A program made the position numbers and the translations under genes. A stretch of DNA of 64,000 nt from Microlunatus flavus. Its GTDB lineage: Bacteria; Actinomycetota; Actinomycetes; Propionibacteriales; Propionibacteriaceae. The stretch spans positions 62,001 to 126,000 of the forward strand of contig NZ_FOFA01000002.1 in the NCBI RefSeq assembly GCF_900110855.1. The letters are read 5' to 3'. Below, piece by piece: positions 8,529 through 16,973 of the stretch (position 1 is its first letter; each line of letters opens with the position of its first letter). Below the pieces are notes generated by a model. The model worked only from the letters and a program-made list of their open reading frames with translations. It was not told the DNA's origin and made no database searches.

Positions 8529-8620
8529 CCGGTTTCCCATGATCTCTTGGGGAACCGGCACTCCTCACGGCAGATCTGCCATGCGGAGCGACGGTTTCCC
8601 AAGACCTCATGGGAAACCAG
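8529..8620. repeat. REP-like inverted pair: two 26-bp palindromic units around a 12-bp palindrome
   Basis: Unit 1 (8531-8556) and unit 2 (8593-8618) each begin GGTTTCCCA and end GGGGAACC or GGGAAACC; unit 2 is nearly the reverse complement of unit 1. Each unit can fold on itself. Between them lies the perfect palindrome GGCAGATCTGCC (8569-8580). No coding signal was found here. It is unrelated in sequence to the CCCTGAGC repeat family. It may act as a terminator between the convergent hydrolase and GntR genes. Confidence 0.7.
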
Positions 8621-8671
8621 CACCGCCGCACCCCCGCAGTTCACCCGGTGCGGGCAGACGCGTACGCGGGG

Positions 8672-9352
8672 TCAGTGGCGGAACGCGTCCTGGATGGTTC
8701 CGCGCGAGACGGCCAGGTGGGCGCGCATCGCGTGCTCGGCGGCCTCGGGGTCGTGGTCCTGCACCGCCGTGACGAGCTCGGCGTGCGAGAGCATCGCCGA
8801 CGCGCGGGGCTCGTGGGTCGTCCAGTAGGAGCGCCAGAAGCGCAGGCTGTGCAGGAGGAGCCGTTCGACCGCCTCCACGAGCAGCTCGTTGCCGGTCATG
8901 CCGACCAGGTGCGTGTGGATGGCGTGGTCGGCGTGCAGGTGCTCCTCGATGGCGTCGTCGGCGCGCACCTCGTCGGCGAGCCCCGCGAGCTCGTGCAGCC
9001 GCTCGAGCTGCGGCACCGTCGCCCGGCGCGCGGCGAGGTGGGCCACGCCGCACTCGATCGCCTCGCGCGCCTCGAACATCGCCAGCACCTCGTCCAGCCC
9101 GAGCGGGTTGACGAACGTCCCGCGCCGGGGCAGCACCGAGACGAAGCGGTCGGCCGCGAGCCGGGCGATCGCCTCGCGCACGGGCATGCGCCCGAAGCCG
9201 GTGCTGGCGGCGAGCTGCTGCTCGTTGAGGACCGAGCCCGGCGGGAGCCGCAGGTCGACGACCATCTCCCGCAGCTGCAGGTAGGCCAGGTCGCTGGCGC
9301 GGGGCTCGGGGGAGGGGAGCAGCAGCGTCCCGGCCACCGTCGCGTGTCCCAT
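8672..9352 (-). CDS. GntR family transcriptional regulator (FCD type)
   Basis: 226 aa. N-terminal winged helix (about residues 20-85): LQLREMVVDLRLPPGSVLNEQQLA...PVREAIARLAADRFVSVLPRRGTFV. The C-terminal FCD domain begins VLAMFEAREAIECGVAHLAA and has the metal/ligand His in HADHAIH and SHAELVTAV. It is convergent with the amidase-fusion operon and may control it and the dpp genes. Start taken at the ATG 9352; an in-frame start further upstream (near 9454) would add a residue stretch with no family similarity. Confidence 0.88.
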   Translation of the reverse strand: MGHATVAGTLLLPSPEPRASDLAYLQLREMVVDLRLPPGSVLNEQQLAASTGFGRMPVREAIARLAADRFVSVLPRRGTFVNPLGLDEVLAMFEAREAIECGVAHLAARRATVPQLERLHELAGLADEVRADDAIEEHLHADHAIHTHLVGMTGNELLVEAVERLLLHSLRFWRSYWTTHEPRASAMLSHAELVTAVQDHDPEAAEHAMRAHLAVSRGTIQDAFRH

Positions 9353-9585
9353 CGCCGCCCGTCCCGCTCGTCCAGAGGTGTCTGGCTCGACCAGGCGGCT
9401 GCGGCTCGTGCGCGGACATCCGTGCCGGGCGGTCGATCTGTCGAGGCTCAGCATAGGGCGGGCACGGCTCCCGCCGTCGTCCCCACGTCGGTCCCACCGG
9501 GTGCGTCGGGCGTCCTCACGACACGGGTCGCGGAGGTGCTCGGAGCAGTGAGGTGGACGTTCCGGGAGCGGGTCGCCGGCGCACG

Positions 9586-10191
9586 TCAGCGCAGGTCGGC
9601 GCGCAGCAGGCCGTGGCGGACCCGACGGTCCCGGACGAGGGCGGGGCCGAGGACCAGCGCGGTGCCGATGGCGACGACGTGCCCCACCGCGGCGACCTCG
9701 AGGTGCGTCAGCCCGCCGAACAGGTGCGGCGCGAGCACGGCGAAGCCGAGGCCGGCGGCGACGCGACCGCGGGTGGAGCCGCACACGACCCCGAGCGCCA
9801 GGGCGGGGGCGACGACGTACGACGGGCCGACGTCGAGGATCCGCCGTGCGGCTTCCGGGGCCAGGCCGAGCCGGACCTGCGAGGCCAGGACGGACTCACT
9901 GACCAGGGTGCCGAGCACGTGCGCGCCCGCGAGCAGGCCGCCGAGCCGCAGGTCGCCGAGGACCTCCCCGGCCGCGGCGAGCCCGACGAGGGCGAGCGCG
10001 GTCCAGCCGAGCAGGTTCGGGTCGTCGGTGACGAAGGCCGACCCGACGAGGGCCCGCACGGGGTGGTCGGCGAGGTTGGCCAGGTTGGTGCTCAGGTACG
10101 CGAGCCACACGTCGCGCTGCTGCGCCGGACGCGACGCCACGCAGGTGGCGACGACGCCGAACGCCGACGCGTACGCGAGCGCCGCCCGCAC
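9586..10191 (-). CDS. Rhomboid-like integral membrane protein
   Basis: 201 aa with about six hydrophobic segments, including FGVVATCVA, ALVGLAAAGEVLG, YVVAPALALGVVCG and VAAVGHVVAIGTALVLGP. The N-terminal WLAYLSTNLANLADHPVRALVGSAFV resembles the actinobacterial rhomboid-like family. A clear GxSG/His catalytic dyad of active rhomboids is not visible (GPSYVVAP is the nearest stretch), so protease activity is doubtful. It starts with GTG, 21 bp downstream of the dprE2-like gene on the same strand, so it is probably the last gene of that operon. Confidence 0.65.
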   Translation of the reverse strand: MRAALAYASAFGVVATCVASRPAQQRDVWLAYLSTNLANLADHPVRALVGSAFVTDDPNLLGWTALALVGLAAAGEVLGDLRLGGLLAGAHVLGTLVSESVLASQVRLGLAPEAARRILDVGPSYVVAPALALGVVCGSTRGRVAAGLGFAVLAPHLFGGLTHLEVAAVGHVVAIGTALVLGPALVRDRRVRHGLLRADLR

Positions 10192-10212
10192 CGCTCGCGT
10201 CTCGCGCCCGGG

Positions 10213-10968
10213 TCAGACGGGCAGGCGGCGGAACAGCGGCCGCGGCACGTGCCGCAGCCCCGACATGACGAAGCGCATGGGGACGGGCACCCAGATCAGC
10301 TCCTTCTTGGCCGCGACCGCGTCGACGGTGGCCTCGGCCACCTCCTCCGGCGTCGCGGCCAGCGGTGCGGCGTCCAGGCCCTCGGTCATCTTCGACTTCA
10401 CGAAGCCCGGCCGGACGACGAGTACCCGCACCCCGGTGCCGCGCAGCGCCTCGCCGAGGCCGAGGTAGAAGCCGTCGAAGCCGGCCTTGGTCGAGCCGTA
10501 GACGAAGTTCGAGCGGCGTACGCGCTCGCCCGCGACGGACGAGAGCGCGACGATGACGCCGTGGGCCTGGGCCTTGAGCCGCTCGGCGAGGAGCACGCCC
10601 AGGTGCACCGGCGCGGTGTAGTTGACCTCGGCCAGCTCGAGCGCGTGCTCGGCGTCCTGCCAGGCCTGCTCCGCGTCGCCCAGCAGGCCGAAGGCGACGA
10701 CCGCCACGTCGATGTCGCCCTCGCTGAAAGCGGCCTCGACCGTCGCGGCGTGCGACGCGTGGTCGCGGGCGTCGAGGTCGACCTCCTGGACGCGGCAGCC
10801 GAGGCCGGTCAGCTCCGCCGCGGCCGCCGTCCGCCGCTCGCCCGGACGGGCGGCGAGCACGACGCGCAGGCCGCCGCGCCCGGCGTACCTCCGCGCGATC
10901 GCCAGGGCGATGTCGGACGTGCCGCCGAGCAGCAGCAGGGAGCCGGGGTTGCCGGTCGCGTTGATCAA
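10213..10968 (-). CDS. dprE2: Decaprenylphospho-2-keto-beta-D-erythro-pentofuranose reductase (DprE2-like SDR)
   Basis: 251 aa SDR. The cofactor motif is GGTSDIALAIARRYA, catalytic Ser in ALSSVAGER, and YGSTKAG holds Tyr/Lys. The GGTSDI and FVKSKMTEGL segments and the position directly after the DprE1-like gene identify it as the NADH-dependent second half of the epimerase that turns decaprenyl-phosphoryl-ribose into decaprenyl-phosphoryl-arabinose. The start appears to be TTG (10968) with GGAAGG upstream. It acts at the inner face of the membrane or in the periplasm, by analogy with the mycobacterial enzyme. Confidence 0.85.
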   Translation of the reverse strand: MINATGNPGSLLLLGGTSDIALAIARRYAGRGGLRVVLAARPGERRTAAAAELTGLGCRVQEVDLDARDHASHAATVEAAFSEGDIDVAVVAFGLLGDAEQAWQDAEHALELAEVNYTAPVHLGVLLAERLKAQAHGVIVALSSVAGERVRRSNFVYGSTKAGFDGFYLGLGEALRGTGVRVLVVRPGFVKSKMTEGLDAAPLAATPEEVAEATVDAVAAKKELIWVPVPMRFVMSGLRHVPRPLFRRLPV

Positions 10969-10993
10969 GGGGTGCCTTCCGGGAGGAACGGGA

Positions 10994-12466
10994 CTAGAGC
11001 TCGAGCCGGCGCGCGAGGTCGGAGCTGAAGAGGTGCTGCGGGTCGACCCGGTTCCGGACGGACAGGAAGTCGTCGAGGCGCGGGTACATCTGCCGGAACC
11101 GTCCGGCCGTGAGCCGCGAGTCCTTCGCCAGGTAGACGCGCCCGCCGGCGCCGACGACCTCCTCGTCCAGCGCGTCGCAGAGCTTGTCGAGCCCGGCCTC
11201 GATGGGCAGGTCGACGGTGAGGGTCCAGCCCGGCATCGGGAACGACAGCGGCGACAGGTTGCCCGGGCCGAAGCGCTTGAGCACGTTCAGGCAGGACAGG
11301 TGGCCCGAGGTCACGATCATCTCGAAGCACCGCTTGAAGGTCTCGGGCGCGTCGAACGGCACGGCGAACTGGTACTGCAGGAAGCCGTTGGGGCCGTAGA
11401 CCCGGTTCCACTCGGCCACGATGTCGAGCGGGTGGAAGAACTGGGTGATGTTCTGCAGCTCGCCGACGCGGTGCTGCGGCGCCTTGCGGTACCAGAACTC
11501 GCTGAACGCCTTGGCGGTCAGCTTGTTGACCATCCGGTTGGGGAAGACCTCGGGGATCGTGCCGAACGACGGCGCCACGAACTTGAGGGGGTCGCGGCGC
11601 TGCTTGGGCTCGAGCTGCGACAGCTTGGCCTTGTCGCCGCGGGTGAGCACCGCGCGGCCCATGTGCTTGCCGCGCGTCACCGCGTCGAACCAGGCGACGG
11701 AGTAGTTGTAGTCCTCGTCGCCCTCCGACATCCGCGCCATGAGGTCGTCGATGTCGCTGCAGCGGTCGGTGTCGACGGTGAAGTACGCCGTCTCGACGCG
11801 CTGCAGCTCGACCACGGCCTCGACGATCGCGCCGGTCAGGCCCATCCCGCCGATGGTCGCCCAGAAGAGCCGCCCGTCGTCGTCGAGGCCCTCCCAGCTG
11901 CCGCCGCCCGGTCGGTCGAGCGTCCGGACCGCGCCGTCCGCGGTCAGCAGGTCGAGCGAGCGCACGTGGTTGCCGAAGCTGCCCTGCGTGTGGTGGTTCT
12001 TGCCGTGCACGTCGGCCGCGATCGCGCCGCCGATCGTCACCTGGCGCGTACCGGGGAGGACGGGCACCCACAGCCCGAAGGGCAGCAGCGCCTTCATCAG
12101 CGTGTCGAGGCTGACGCCGGCCTGCACGGTGACCGTCGCCGGCTCGGCCGCCACGTCGACGGCGAGGATCTTGTTGAGGTGGGTCAGGTCGAGGGTGGTG
12201 CCGCCGGCGTTCTGGGCGGCGTCGCCGTAGCTGCGTCCCAGCCCGCGCGGGGTGACGCCACGACCGGAGCCCTGCCGCAGCGCCGAGACGGCGCCGGCGA
12301 CCGAGTCGATGCTGGCGAGGTGGGACATCGAGCCGGCGGCGCGGCCCCACCCGTGCAGCTCGACGAGCTGCTGGGGGAGCGGGGGCTGCTCCTCGACGAC
12401 GGCTGACGGGCGGATGTCCGGGACGTCGCTGCGGACGTCGTCACGGACGGCGGGGAAGTCGTTCAT
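10994..12466 (-). CDS. dprE1: Decaprenylphosphoryl-beta-D-ribose 2-oxidase (DprE1-like FAD oxidase)
   Basis: 490 aa. The FAD-binding PCMH domain shows TPRGLGRSYGDAAQNAGG and VLPGTRQVTIGGAIAADVHGKNHH. The C-terminal ALO-type domain ends AKDSRLTAGRF...YPRLDDFLSVRNRVDP...LARRLEL, which aligns closely to mycobacterial DprE1. The residue matching Cys387 (target of benzothiazinones) is Thr417 in PGWTLTVDLP. The active-site Lys of AKDSR is kept. The N-terminus is about 30 residues longer than the mycobacterial protein. The ATG overlaps the ubiA stop (ATGA). It oxidises the ribose 2-OH in decaprenyl-phosphoryl-arabinose synthesis. Confidence 0.9.
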   Translation of the reverse strand: MNDFPAVRDDVRSDVPDIRPSAVVEEQPPLPQQLVELHGWGRAAGSMSHLASIDSVAGAVSALRQGSGRGVTPRGLGRSYGDAAQNAGGTTLDLTHLNKILAVDVAAEPATVTVQAGVSLDTLMKALLPFGLWVPVLPGTRQVTIGGAIAADVHGKNHHTQGSFGNHVRSLDLLTADGAVRTLDRPGGGSWEGLDDDGRLFWATIGGMGLTGAIVEAVVELQRVETAYFTVDTDRCSDIDDLMARMSEGDEDYNYSVAWFDAVTRGKHMGRAVLTRGDKAKLSQLEPKQRRDPLKFVAPSFGTIPEVFPNRMVNKLTAKAFSEFWYRKAPQHRVGELQNITQFFHPLDIVAEWNRVYGPNGFLQYQFAVPFDAPETFKRCFEMIVTSGHLSCLNVLKRFGPGNLSPLSFPMPGWTLTVDLPIEAGLDKLCDALDEEVVGAGGRVYLAKDSRLTAGRFRQMYPRLDDFLSVRNRVDPQHLFSSDLARRLEL

Positions 12467-13509
12467 GCGCGGGTGAACACTCCGATCGAGATGATCACGA
12501 GCCAGAGGAGACCGACTCCTTGAAGGACCCGGTCGTGCAGCACGACCTCCTCGGGCTCGCCGGCGTTGCCGGCGTCGACCTCGAGCGCGTACTGCAGCAG
12601 CCCGAGGGTGAAGGGGGCGATGGAGATGGCCGTCCAGGGCACGGCGTACGCGCCGGTCCCGCCGTTGGTGAAGGCCCAGAGGCTGTAGGAGATCAGCACC
12701 ATCGTCGCGGCGAGCATCCAGGCGAAGCGCAGGTACGACTCGGAGTAGCGCTCGAGCGAGCGGCGCGTGCCGGCGCCGCTGCCCAGCGACTTGATCTCGG
12801 AGTAGCGCTTGCCCGCCACCATGAAGAACGAGCCGAAGGCGGCCACGAGCAGGAACCACTGGCTGAGCACGATGTCGCTGGCCACGCCGCCGGCGATGGC
12901 GCGCAGCAGGAAGCCGGACGCGACCATCGCCAGGTCGACGACCGGCAGGTGCTTGAGGAAGGCCGAGTAGAGCATCTGCAGGCCGACGTAGATGAGGAGC
13001 GTCACGCCGAGCTCCACCGACGTCCAGAAGGCGATGGTCAGACCGATCACGCCGGTGATGACGGCCAGCACGACGGCTGCCTGCGGCCTGAGCTCGCCGG
13101 CCGCGATGGGGCGGAACCGCTTGCGCGGGTGCAGGCGGTCCTCCTCGACGTCGCGGACGTCGTTGACCAGGTAGACCGTGGCGCTCACGAGGCAGAAGGC
13201 GAGGAAGGCGAGCAGCGCGCCCACCAGGACGTCGCGCTCGAAGAGCCGTCCGGCCGCGAGCGGCGCGGTGAAGACGAGGACGTTCTTGACCCACTGGCGG
13301 GGTCGCATGGCCCTGATCGCCGCGGGGAGGCGCGAGCGGCGCGGCTCCTCGAGCAGGTGCTCCTCGGGGATCGCCGGGACGTCCGAGCCGCTGCCGGGTC
13401 CTGCGTCGGGCGCCGTGGGCGCGGGGACCGACGGCTCGAGCCCCGGCGGCGTGGCCGGGTCGAGGGGTGCCGGCCGGGACGAGGCGGGCCGGGGGGAGGT
13501 GTCGGTCAT
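12463..13509 (-). CDS. ubiA: Decaprenyl-phosphate phosphoribosyltransferase (UbiA family)
   Basis: 348 aa membrane prenyltransferase. A Pro/Ala-rich cytoplasmic N-terminus (about 55 aa) precedes RAMRPRQWVKNVLVF. The first Asp-rich motif NDVRDVEEDRLHPRKRFRP (116-134) is characteristic of DPPR synthase. The second region reads GKRYSEIKSLGSG...RRSLERYSESYLRFAW. Several membrane helices follow. Start set at the ATG 13509 with GGAGG 4 nt upstream; a longer frame from 13542 would put the ribosome site inside the gene. Product: decaprenylphosphoryl-5-phosphoribose, substrate pathway for the next two genes. Confidence 0.9.
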   Translation of the reverse strand: MTDTSPRPASSRPAPLDPATPPGLEPSVPAPTAPDAGPGSGSDVPAIPEEHLLEEPRRSRLPAAIRAMRPRQWVKNVLVFTAPLAAGRLFERDVLVGALLAFLAFCLVSATVYLVNDVRDVEEDRLHPRKRFRPIAAGELRPQAAVVLAVITGVIGLTIAFWTSVELGVTLLIYVGLQMLYSAFLKHLPVVDLAMVASGFLLRAIAGGVASDIVLSQWFLLVAAFGSFFMVAGKRYSEIKSLGSGAGTRRSLERYSESYLRFAWMLAATMVLISYSLWAFTNGGTGAYAVPWTAISIAPFTLGLLQYALEVDAGNAGEPEEVVLHDRVLQGVGLLWLVIISIGVFTRA

Positions 13510-13595
13510 CAGACCTCCGATGGTATCGGCGTCGGCCGACAACCTCGGCAGCCCGCGCTGCCACCCACCCGCCGCTGCTCGACTACCCTCGCCCG

Positions 13596-14042
13596 GTGCG
13601 AGCGACCCCTGCCCTGCGTGGGGCCCTCGTGGCCGGCCTCGTCGGCCTCGTGGTGGTGCTCGCCGGGTGCGGCGCCGCTCGGCGGCCCGACATCCCGGTC
13701 CCGCCCCCGCCGGCCGCGACCGCGCCGGTCGAGGCCCCGTCCGACGGCGTGAGCCTGTCCGCCCTCGGCTTCACGTACGGACCGGTCGACCGCGTGTTCG
13801 TGCCGGTCGGGGCGCAGGTCAGCTCCCGCGTCGACCAGCCCGACAACGTGACCGTCGTGCTGACCGCGCCGCCGGCCGCCGACCTGCTCGCCTTCTACCG
13901 GCGTACGGCGGCGGCCAACGGGTTCGCGGTGACTGCCGACGCTCCGGCGGCGCGGACGCTGACGTTCGCCGGGTTCGGCTGGGCCGGGACCTTCACCGGC
14001 GACGACCGGGCGTCGGCGCTGCTCCTCCGCCCGGCCGCCTGA
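13596..14042 (+). CDS. Small predicted lipoprotein
   Basis: 148 aa from a GTG at 13596. The signal peptide RATPALRGALVAGLVGLVVVLAGC ends in a good lipobox (VLAGC). A Pro/Ala linker follows, then one compact domain with LLAFYRRTAAANGFAVTADAP and FAGFGWAGTFTGDDRASALLLRP. No family recognised. Its end is 3 bp from the end of the convergent lipoprotein gene. The open frame extends upstream of the GTG but without a signal peptide in place. Confidence 0.65.
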   Translation: MRATPALRGALVAGLVGLVVVLAGCGAARRPDIPVPPPPAATAPVEAPSDGVSLSALGFTYGPVDRVFVPVGAQVSSRVDQPDNVTVVLTAPPAADLLAFYRRTAAANGFAVTADAPAARTLTFAGFGWAGTFTGDDRASALLLRPAA

Positions 14043-14045
14043 GCG

Positions 14046-14675
14046 TCACTTGGCGTCGTCGACCAGCCACTTCCCGCCGTCCTTGACGAGCTTGATCGTC
14101 ACGCTGTCCTTGCCGAGCTTCTTGATCGTCTTCCAGTCGCCGCCCTGCTTGAGCTGGGCGCGGTTCTCGTAGCTGATCTTGGCCGTCGCGCTGTCGGCGG
14201 TCAGGTCGCTGACCTTGGTGTCCCCCTTGAGGTCGGGCGAGGAACGGCTGCGCTGGGAGTAGAGCTGCTTGAGGGCCTTGGTGCCCTCCTTCTCGGTCTC
14301 GGTGGTCTTCACCGAGGCGTAGCCGGACTTGGTCATCAGCGGCTCGAGCCGCGGCAGGTAGTCCTTCGTGTAGCTCTTGTCCGGGTAGCCGATCGTCAGG
14401 ACGGCGGTCACGAACTTCTCGGACGCCTTCTGCACGTCCTTCTTGTCGGCGGCCGTGTCGGTCGAGGGGCTCGAGCTGGGGCTCGGCTCGGTCGTGCTCG
14501 CCGGCGTGCTGGGTGCCGCCGCGCTCGTGCTCGGGGCCGCGGCCTGGCTGGTGGCCGGTGCCGACGTCCCGGCCGGTGCACCGGAACCGCTGTCCGCCCC
14601 GCCGCCGCAGCCGGCCAGCAGGGGGAGCGACACGACCACGCCCGCCGCCAGCGCCCTCGAGATCCGCCTGTCCAT
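14046..14675 (-). CDS. Predicted lipoprotein with Ser/Pro/Thr-rich linker
   Basis: 209 aa. The signal sequence MDRRISRALAAGVVVSLPLLAGC has a clean lipobox (LLAGC). Residues about 25-75 are a low-complexity Ala/Ser/Pro/Thr linker. The C-terminal domain (about 78-209), with FVTAVLTIGYPDKSYTKDYLPRLEPLMT and a final VKDGGKWLVDDAK, looks like a small alpha+beta domain of NTF2-like type as found in many actinobacterial lipoproteins. Function unknown. A secreted or wall-facing role follows only from the lipobox. Confidence 0.7.
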   Translation of the reverse strand: MDRRISRALAAGVVVSLPLLAGCGGGADSGSGAPAGTSAPATSQAAAPSTSAAAPSTPASTTEPSPSSSPSTDTAADKKDVQKASEKFVTAVLTIGYPDKSYTKDYLPRLEPLMTKSGYASVKTTETEKEGTKALKQLYSQRSRSSPDLKGDTKVSDLTADSATAKISYENRAQLKQGGDWKTIKKLGKDSVTIKLVKDGGKWLVDDAK

Positions 14676-14921
14676 CGTCGCGCTCCTCCATGATCACGTG
14701 CTCGGCGCGCCTTCCGTCCGGAAGATCAGGGTCGCCGCGCGGAAGACTGCCAGTCGAAAGGTCGAGCTGCAGACGAATGTCGGCTCGTGCCCGCGTCCTC
14801 AGCAACTTCTCGGGCGGCGGGCAGCAGGTGTCCACGAGGTGGAAGCCGCGGTGGGCCCGGAATGGCCGCCCCGAGGTCTCCGTTGGCGATCAGGAAGGAC
14901 CCCCTGACGAAGGAGCGCACC

Positions 14922-15446
14922 ATGACGACGTCCACCACCGAGAAGAAGCACACCTTCAAGCCGGCGTTCAAGGCCGACGAGCAGCTCGCCGCGAACCTGC
15001 AGAAGGTGGCGGTCGACCTGATCAACCTGCACATCGTCGGCAAGCAGGCCCACTGGAACGTGGTCGGCAAGAACTTCCGCGACCTGCACCTCCAGCTCGA
15101 CGAGCTGGTCGAGGCCGCGCGCGAGTTCTCCGACGCGATCAGCGAGCGGATGCGCTCGATCTACGTCACGCCGGACGGCCGGGCGTCGACGATCGCCCGC
15201 ACGTCGAGCATCGAGGAGTTCCCCGAGGGCGAGGTCGACACCGCCGAGACCGTCGACCTCATCGTGGCGGCGATCTACACGACCGCCGGCACGATCCGCG
15301 GCGTGCACGACGCGGTCGACGAGGCCGACCCGACGACGGCCGACCTCCTGCACGGCTTCCTCGAGCGTCTCGAGCAGCTGGCCTGGATGATCGAGGCCGA
15401 GAACCGCGTCGCCAACCGGACCACGCCGCGGCCGATCCACGAGTGA
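14922..15446 (+). CDS. dps: Dps family DNA-protection / ferritin-like protein
   Basis: 174 aa. The ferroxidase signature is present: NLHIVGKQAHWNVVG, then FRDLHLQLDELVEAAREFSDAISERM with the conserved Asp/Glu ligands. The Lys-rich N-terminus (TTEKKHTFKPAFK) may contact DNA. Dps forms a hollow dodecamer that oxidises and stores iron and protects DNA under stress. The ATG at 14922 has AAGGAG seven bases upstream; upstream in-frame codons are not used. It is transcribed alone. Confidence 0.9.
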   Translation: MTTSTTEKKHTFKPAFKADEQLAANLQKVAVDLINLHIVGKQAHWNVVGKNFRDLHLQLDELVEAAREFSDAISERMRSIYVTPDGRASTIARTSSIEEFPEGEVDTAETVDLIVAAIYTTAGTIRGVHDAVDEADPTTADLLHGFLERLEQLAWMIEAENRVANRTTPRPIHE

Positions 15447-15554
15447 CGACCCGCGCGGGACACCCGCGCGGCTCACCCGCGTCCGGACGGGCGAGACGCA
15501 GGACACGCGCCGCTCCGTCCCGACGGGCCGTCCAGGCCGGCCGCGGCTGGCAGC

Positions 15555-16973
15555 ATGCACGGCATGACCTCGTACGAGGAGCGGCTGCGAGCCGAGGCGC
15601 CGCTGCTGGACGCCTACCTGCGCACCCTCGAGACGGACGGGGCGCCCTTCACCATCCCCGGACACAAGCGCAACCCGGCCTTCGGGCGGGTCGTCGCCGG
15701 CGACGTCCCGCTGCACGGCGGCCTGGACTCCGTCTCGCTCTCGGCCGGGACCCTGCTGGAGGCCGAGCGCCGCGCCGCCGACCTGTGGGGCGCCGACGTC
15801 GCCCGCTTCTCGGTCGGCGGCTCCACCCACGGCAACCAGGCGCTGGCGCTGGCCGTCGGGCGCCCGGGTGACGCGGTGGTCGTCCCGCGGACACTGCACC
15901 GCTCCCTGCTGCTCGGCCTGGTGCTGGCCGGGCTGCACCCGGTGTGGCTCCCGACCCGGGTCGACCCCGCGAGCGGGCTGCCCCTCGGCGTCCGGGTCGC
16001 CGACGTCGCGCAGTCCCTGGGCGAGCGCCCCGAGGTGGTCGCCGTGTTCGTGGGCGACCCGACCTACGTCGGCACCGTCGGCGACCTCGCCGGGGTCGCG
16101 GACGTGGTGCACGCCGCCGGCCTGCCCCTGCTGGTCGACGCCGCCTGGGGCGGCCACTTCGGCTTCCACCCGGCGCTGCCGCCGCACGCCCTGCAGGCCG
16201 GCGCCGACGCCTTCGTGACCAGCGCCCACAAGATGTTGACCGGCTACTCGCAGGCCGCGCTGGTCCTCGCCCGCACCGAGCGGCTGGATCCCGAGCGGCT
16301 CGCCCTCGCCTTCGAGGCGGGCAACACCACGAGCCCGGCCGGTGCCCTGCTGGCCAGCATGGACGCGGCGCGCGCCCTGCTCGAGCTCGACGGCAAGGCC
16401 CTGCTCGACGACGTCGTCGCCCTCGTCGCGTCCGTGCGCGACCGGCTGGGCGAGGTTCCGGGCCTGACGGTGCTCGACCAGGTCGAACCCACCAAGCTCG
16501 TCCTCGGCCTGGCCGGCACCGGCGCCGACGGGGTGGCCGTGGGCCGGGACCTGCGCAGCGCCGGCGTCGAGGTGGAGATGGCCGACCGCGACTGGCTCGT
16601 GCCGATCGTCAGCCTCGCCGACACCCCGGAGGCCGTCGACCGGCTGGTCGCCGCGCTGCTCGTGTCGCTGCGCCGCCACGCCGGACGCCCGCGCGACGTC
16701 GTGGTGTCGGCGAGCTGGGCGGTCCGGCCCGAGACCGTGCTGTCGCCGCGGGAGGCGTTCTTCGCCCCGGCGACGACCGTGCCGACCGCCGACGCCGTCG
16801 GCCGGGTGTCGGCCGAGCTCGTCGCGCCCTACCCGCCCGGCGTCCCCGTGCTCGCGCCGGGGGAGCGCGTCACCGCCGAGGCGCTCGCCGGCCTCCAGGC
16901 CGCCGCCGCGGCCGGCACCCGCATCGCCTACGCCGCCGACCCGACCATCGCCACCCTCCGCGTGGTCGCCTGA
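15555..16973 (+). CDS. PLP-dependent Orn/Lys/Arg decarboxylase-like protein
   Basis: 472 aa fold-type I PLP enzyme of the basic amino-acid decarboxylase group that lacks the N-terminal wing domain. N-terminal TIPGHKRNPAF matches the family entrance motif; VGGSTHGNQA binds the cofactor phosphate; DAAWGGHFGFHP carries the Asp for the pyridine N; Lys in TSAHKMLTGYSQ is the Schiff-base residue. The C-terminal domain ends SPREAFFAPATTV...AYPPGVP-like motifs. Substrate (Lys, Arg or Orn) cannot be told. Two candidate starts, 15555 and 15564; CAGCAT upstream of the second could be a -10 box of a leaderless transcript. Confidence 0.85.
   Translation: MHGMTSYEERLRAEAPLLDAYLRTLETDGAPFTIPGHKRNPAFGRVVAGDVPLHGGLDSVSLSAGTLLEAERRAADLWGADVARFSVGGSTHGNQALALAVGRPGDAVVVPRTLHRSLLLGLVLAGLHPVWLPTRVDPASGLPLGVRVADVAQSLGERPEVVAVFVGDPTYVGTVGDLAGVADVVHAAGLPLLVDAAWGGHFGFHPALPPHALQAGADAFVTSAHKMLTGYSQAALVLARTERLDPERLALAFEAGNTTSPAGALLASMDAARALLELDGKALLDDVVALVASVRDRLGEVPGLTVLDQVEPTKLVLGLAGTGADGVAVGRDLRSAGVEVEMADRDWLVPIVSLADTPEAVDRLVAALLVSLRRHAGRPRDVVVSASWAVRPETVLSPREAFFAPATTVPTADAVGRVSAELVAPYPPGVPVLAPGERVTAEALAGLQAAAAAGTRIAYAADPTIATLRVVA

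Noticed and set aside
8508-8828. Short frames through the GGTTTCCC palindromes
   Set aside because: Both strands are open only because the repeat is palindromic; no ribosome site and no family.
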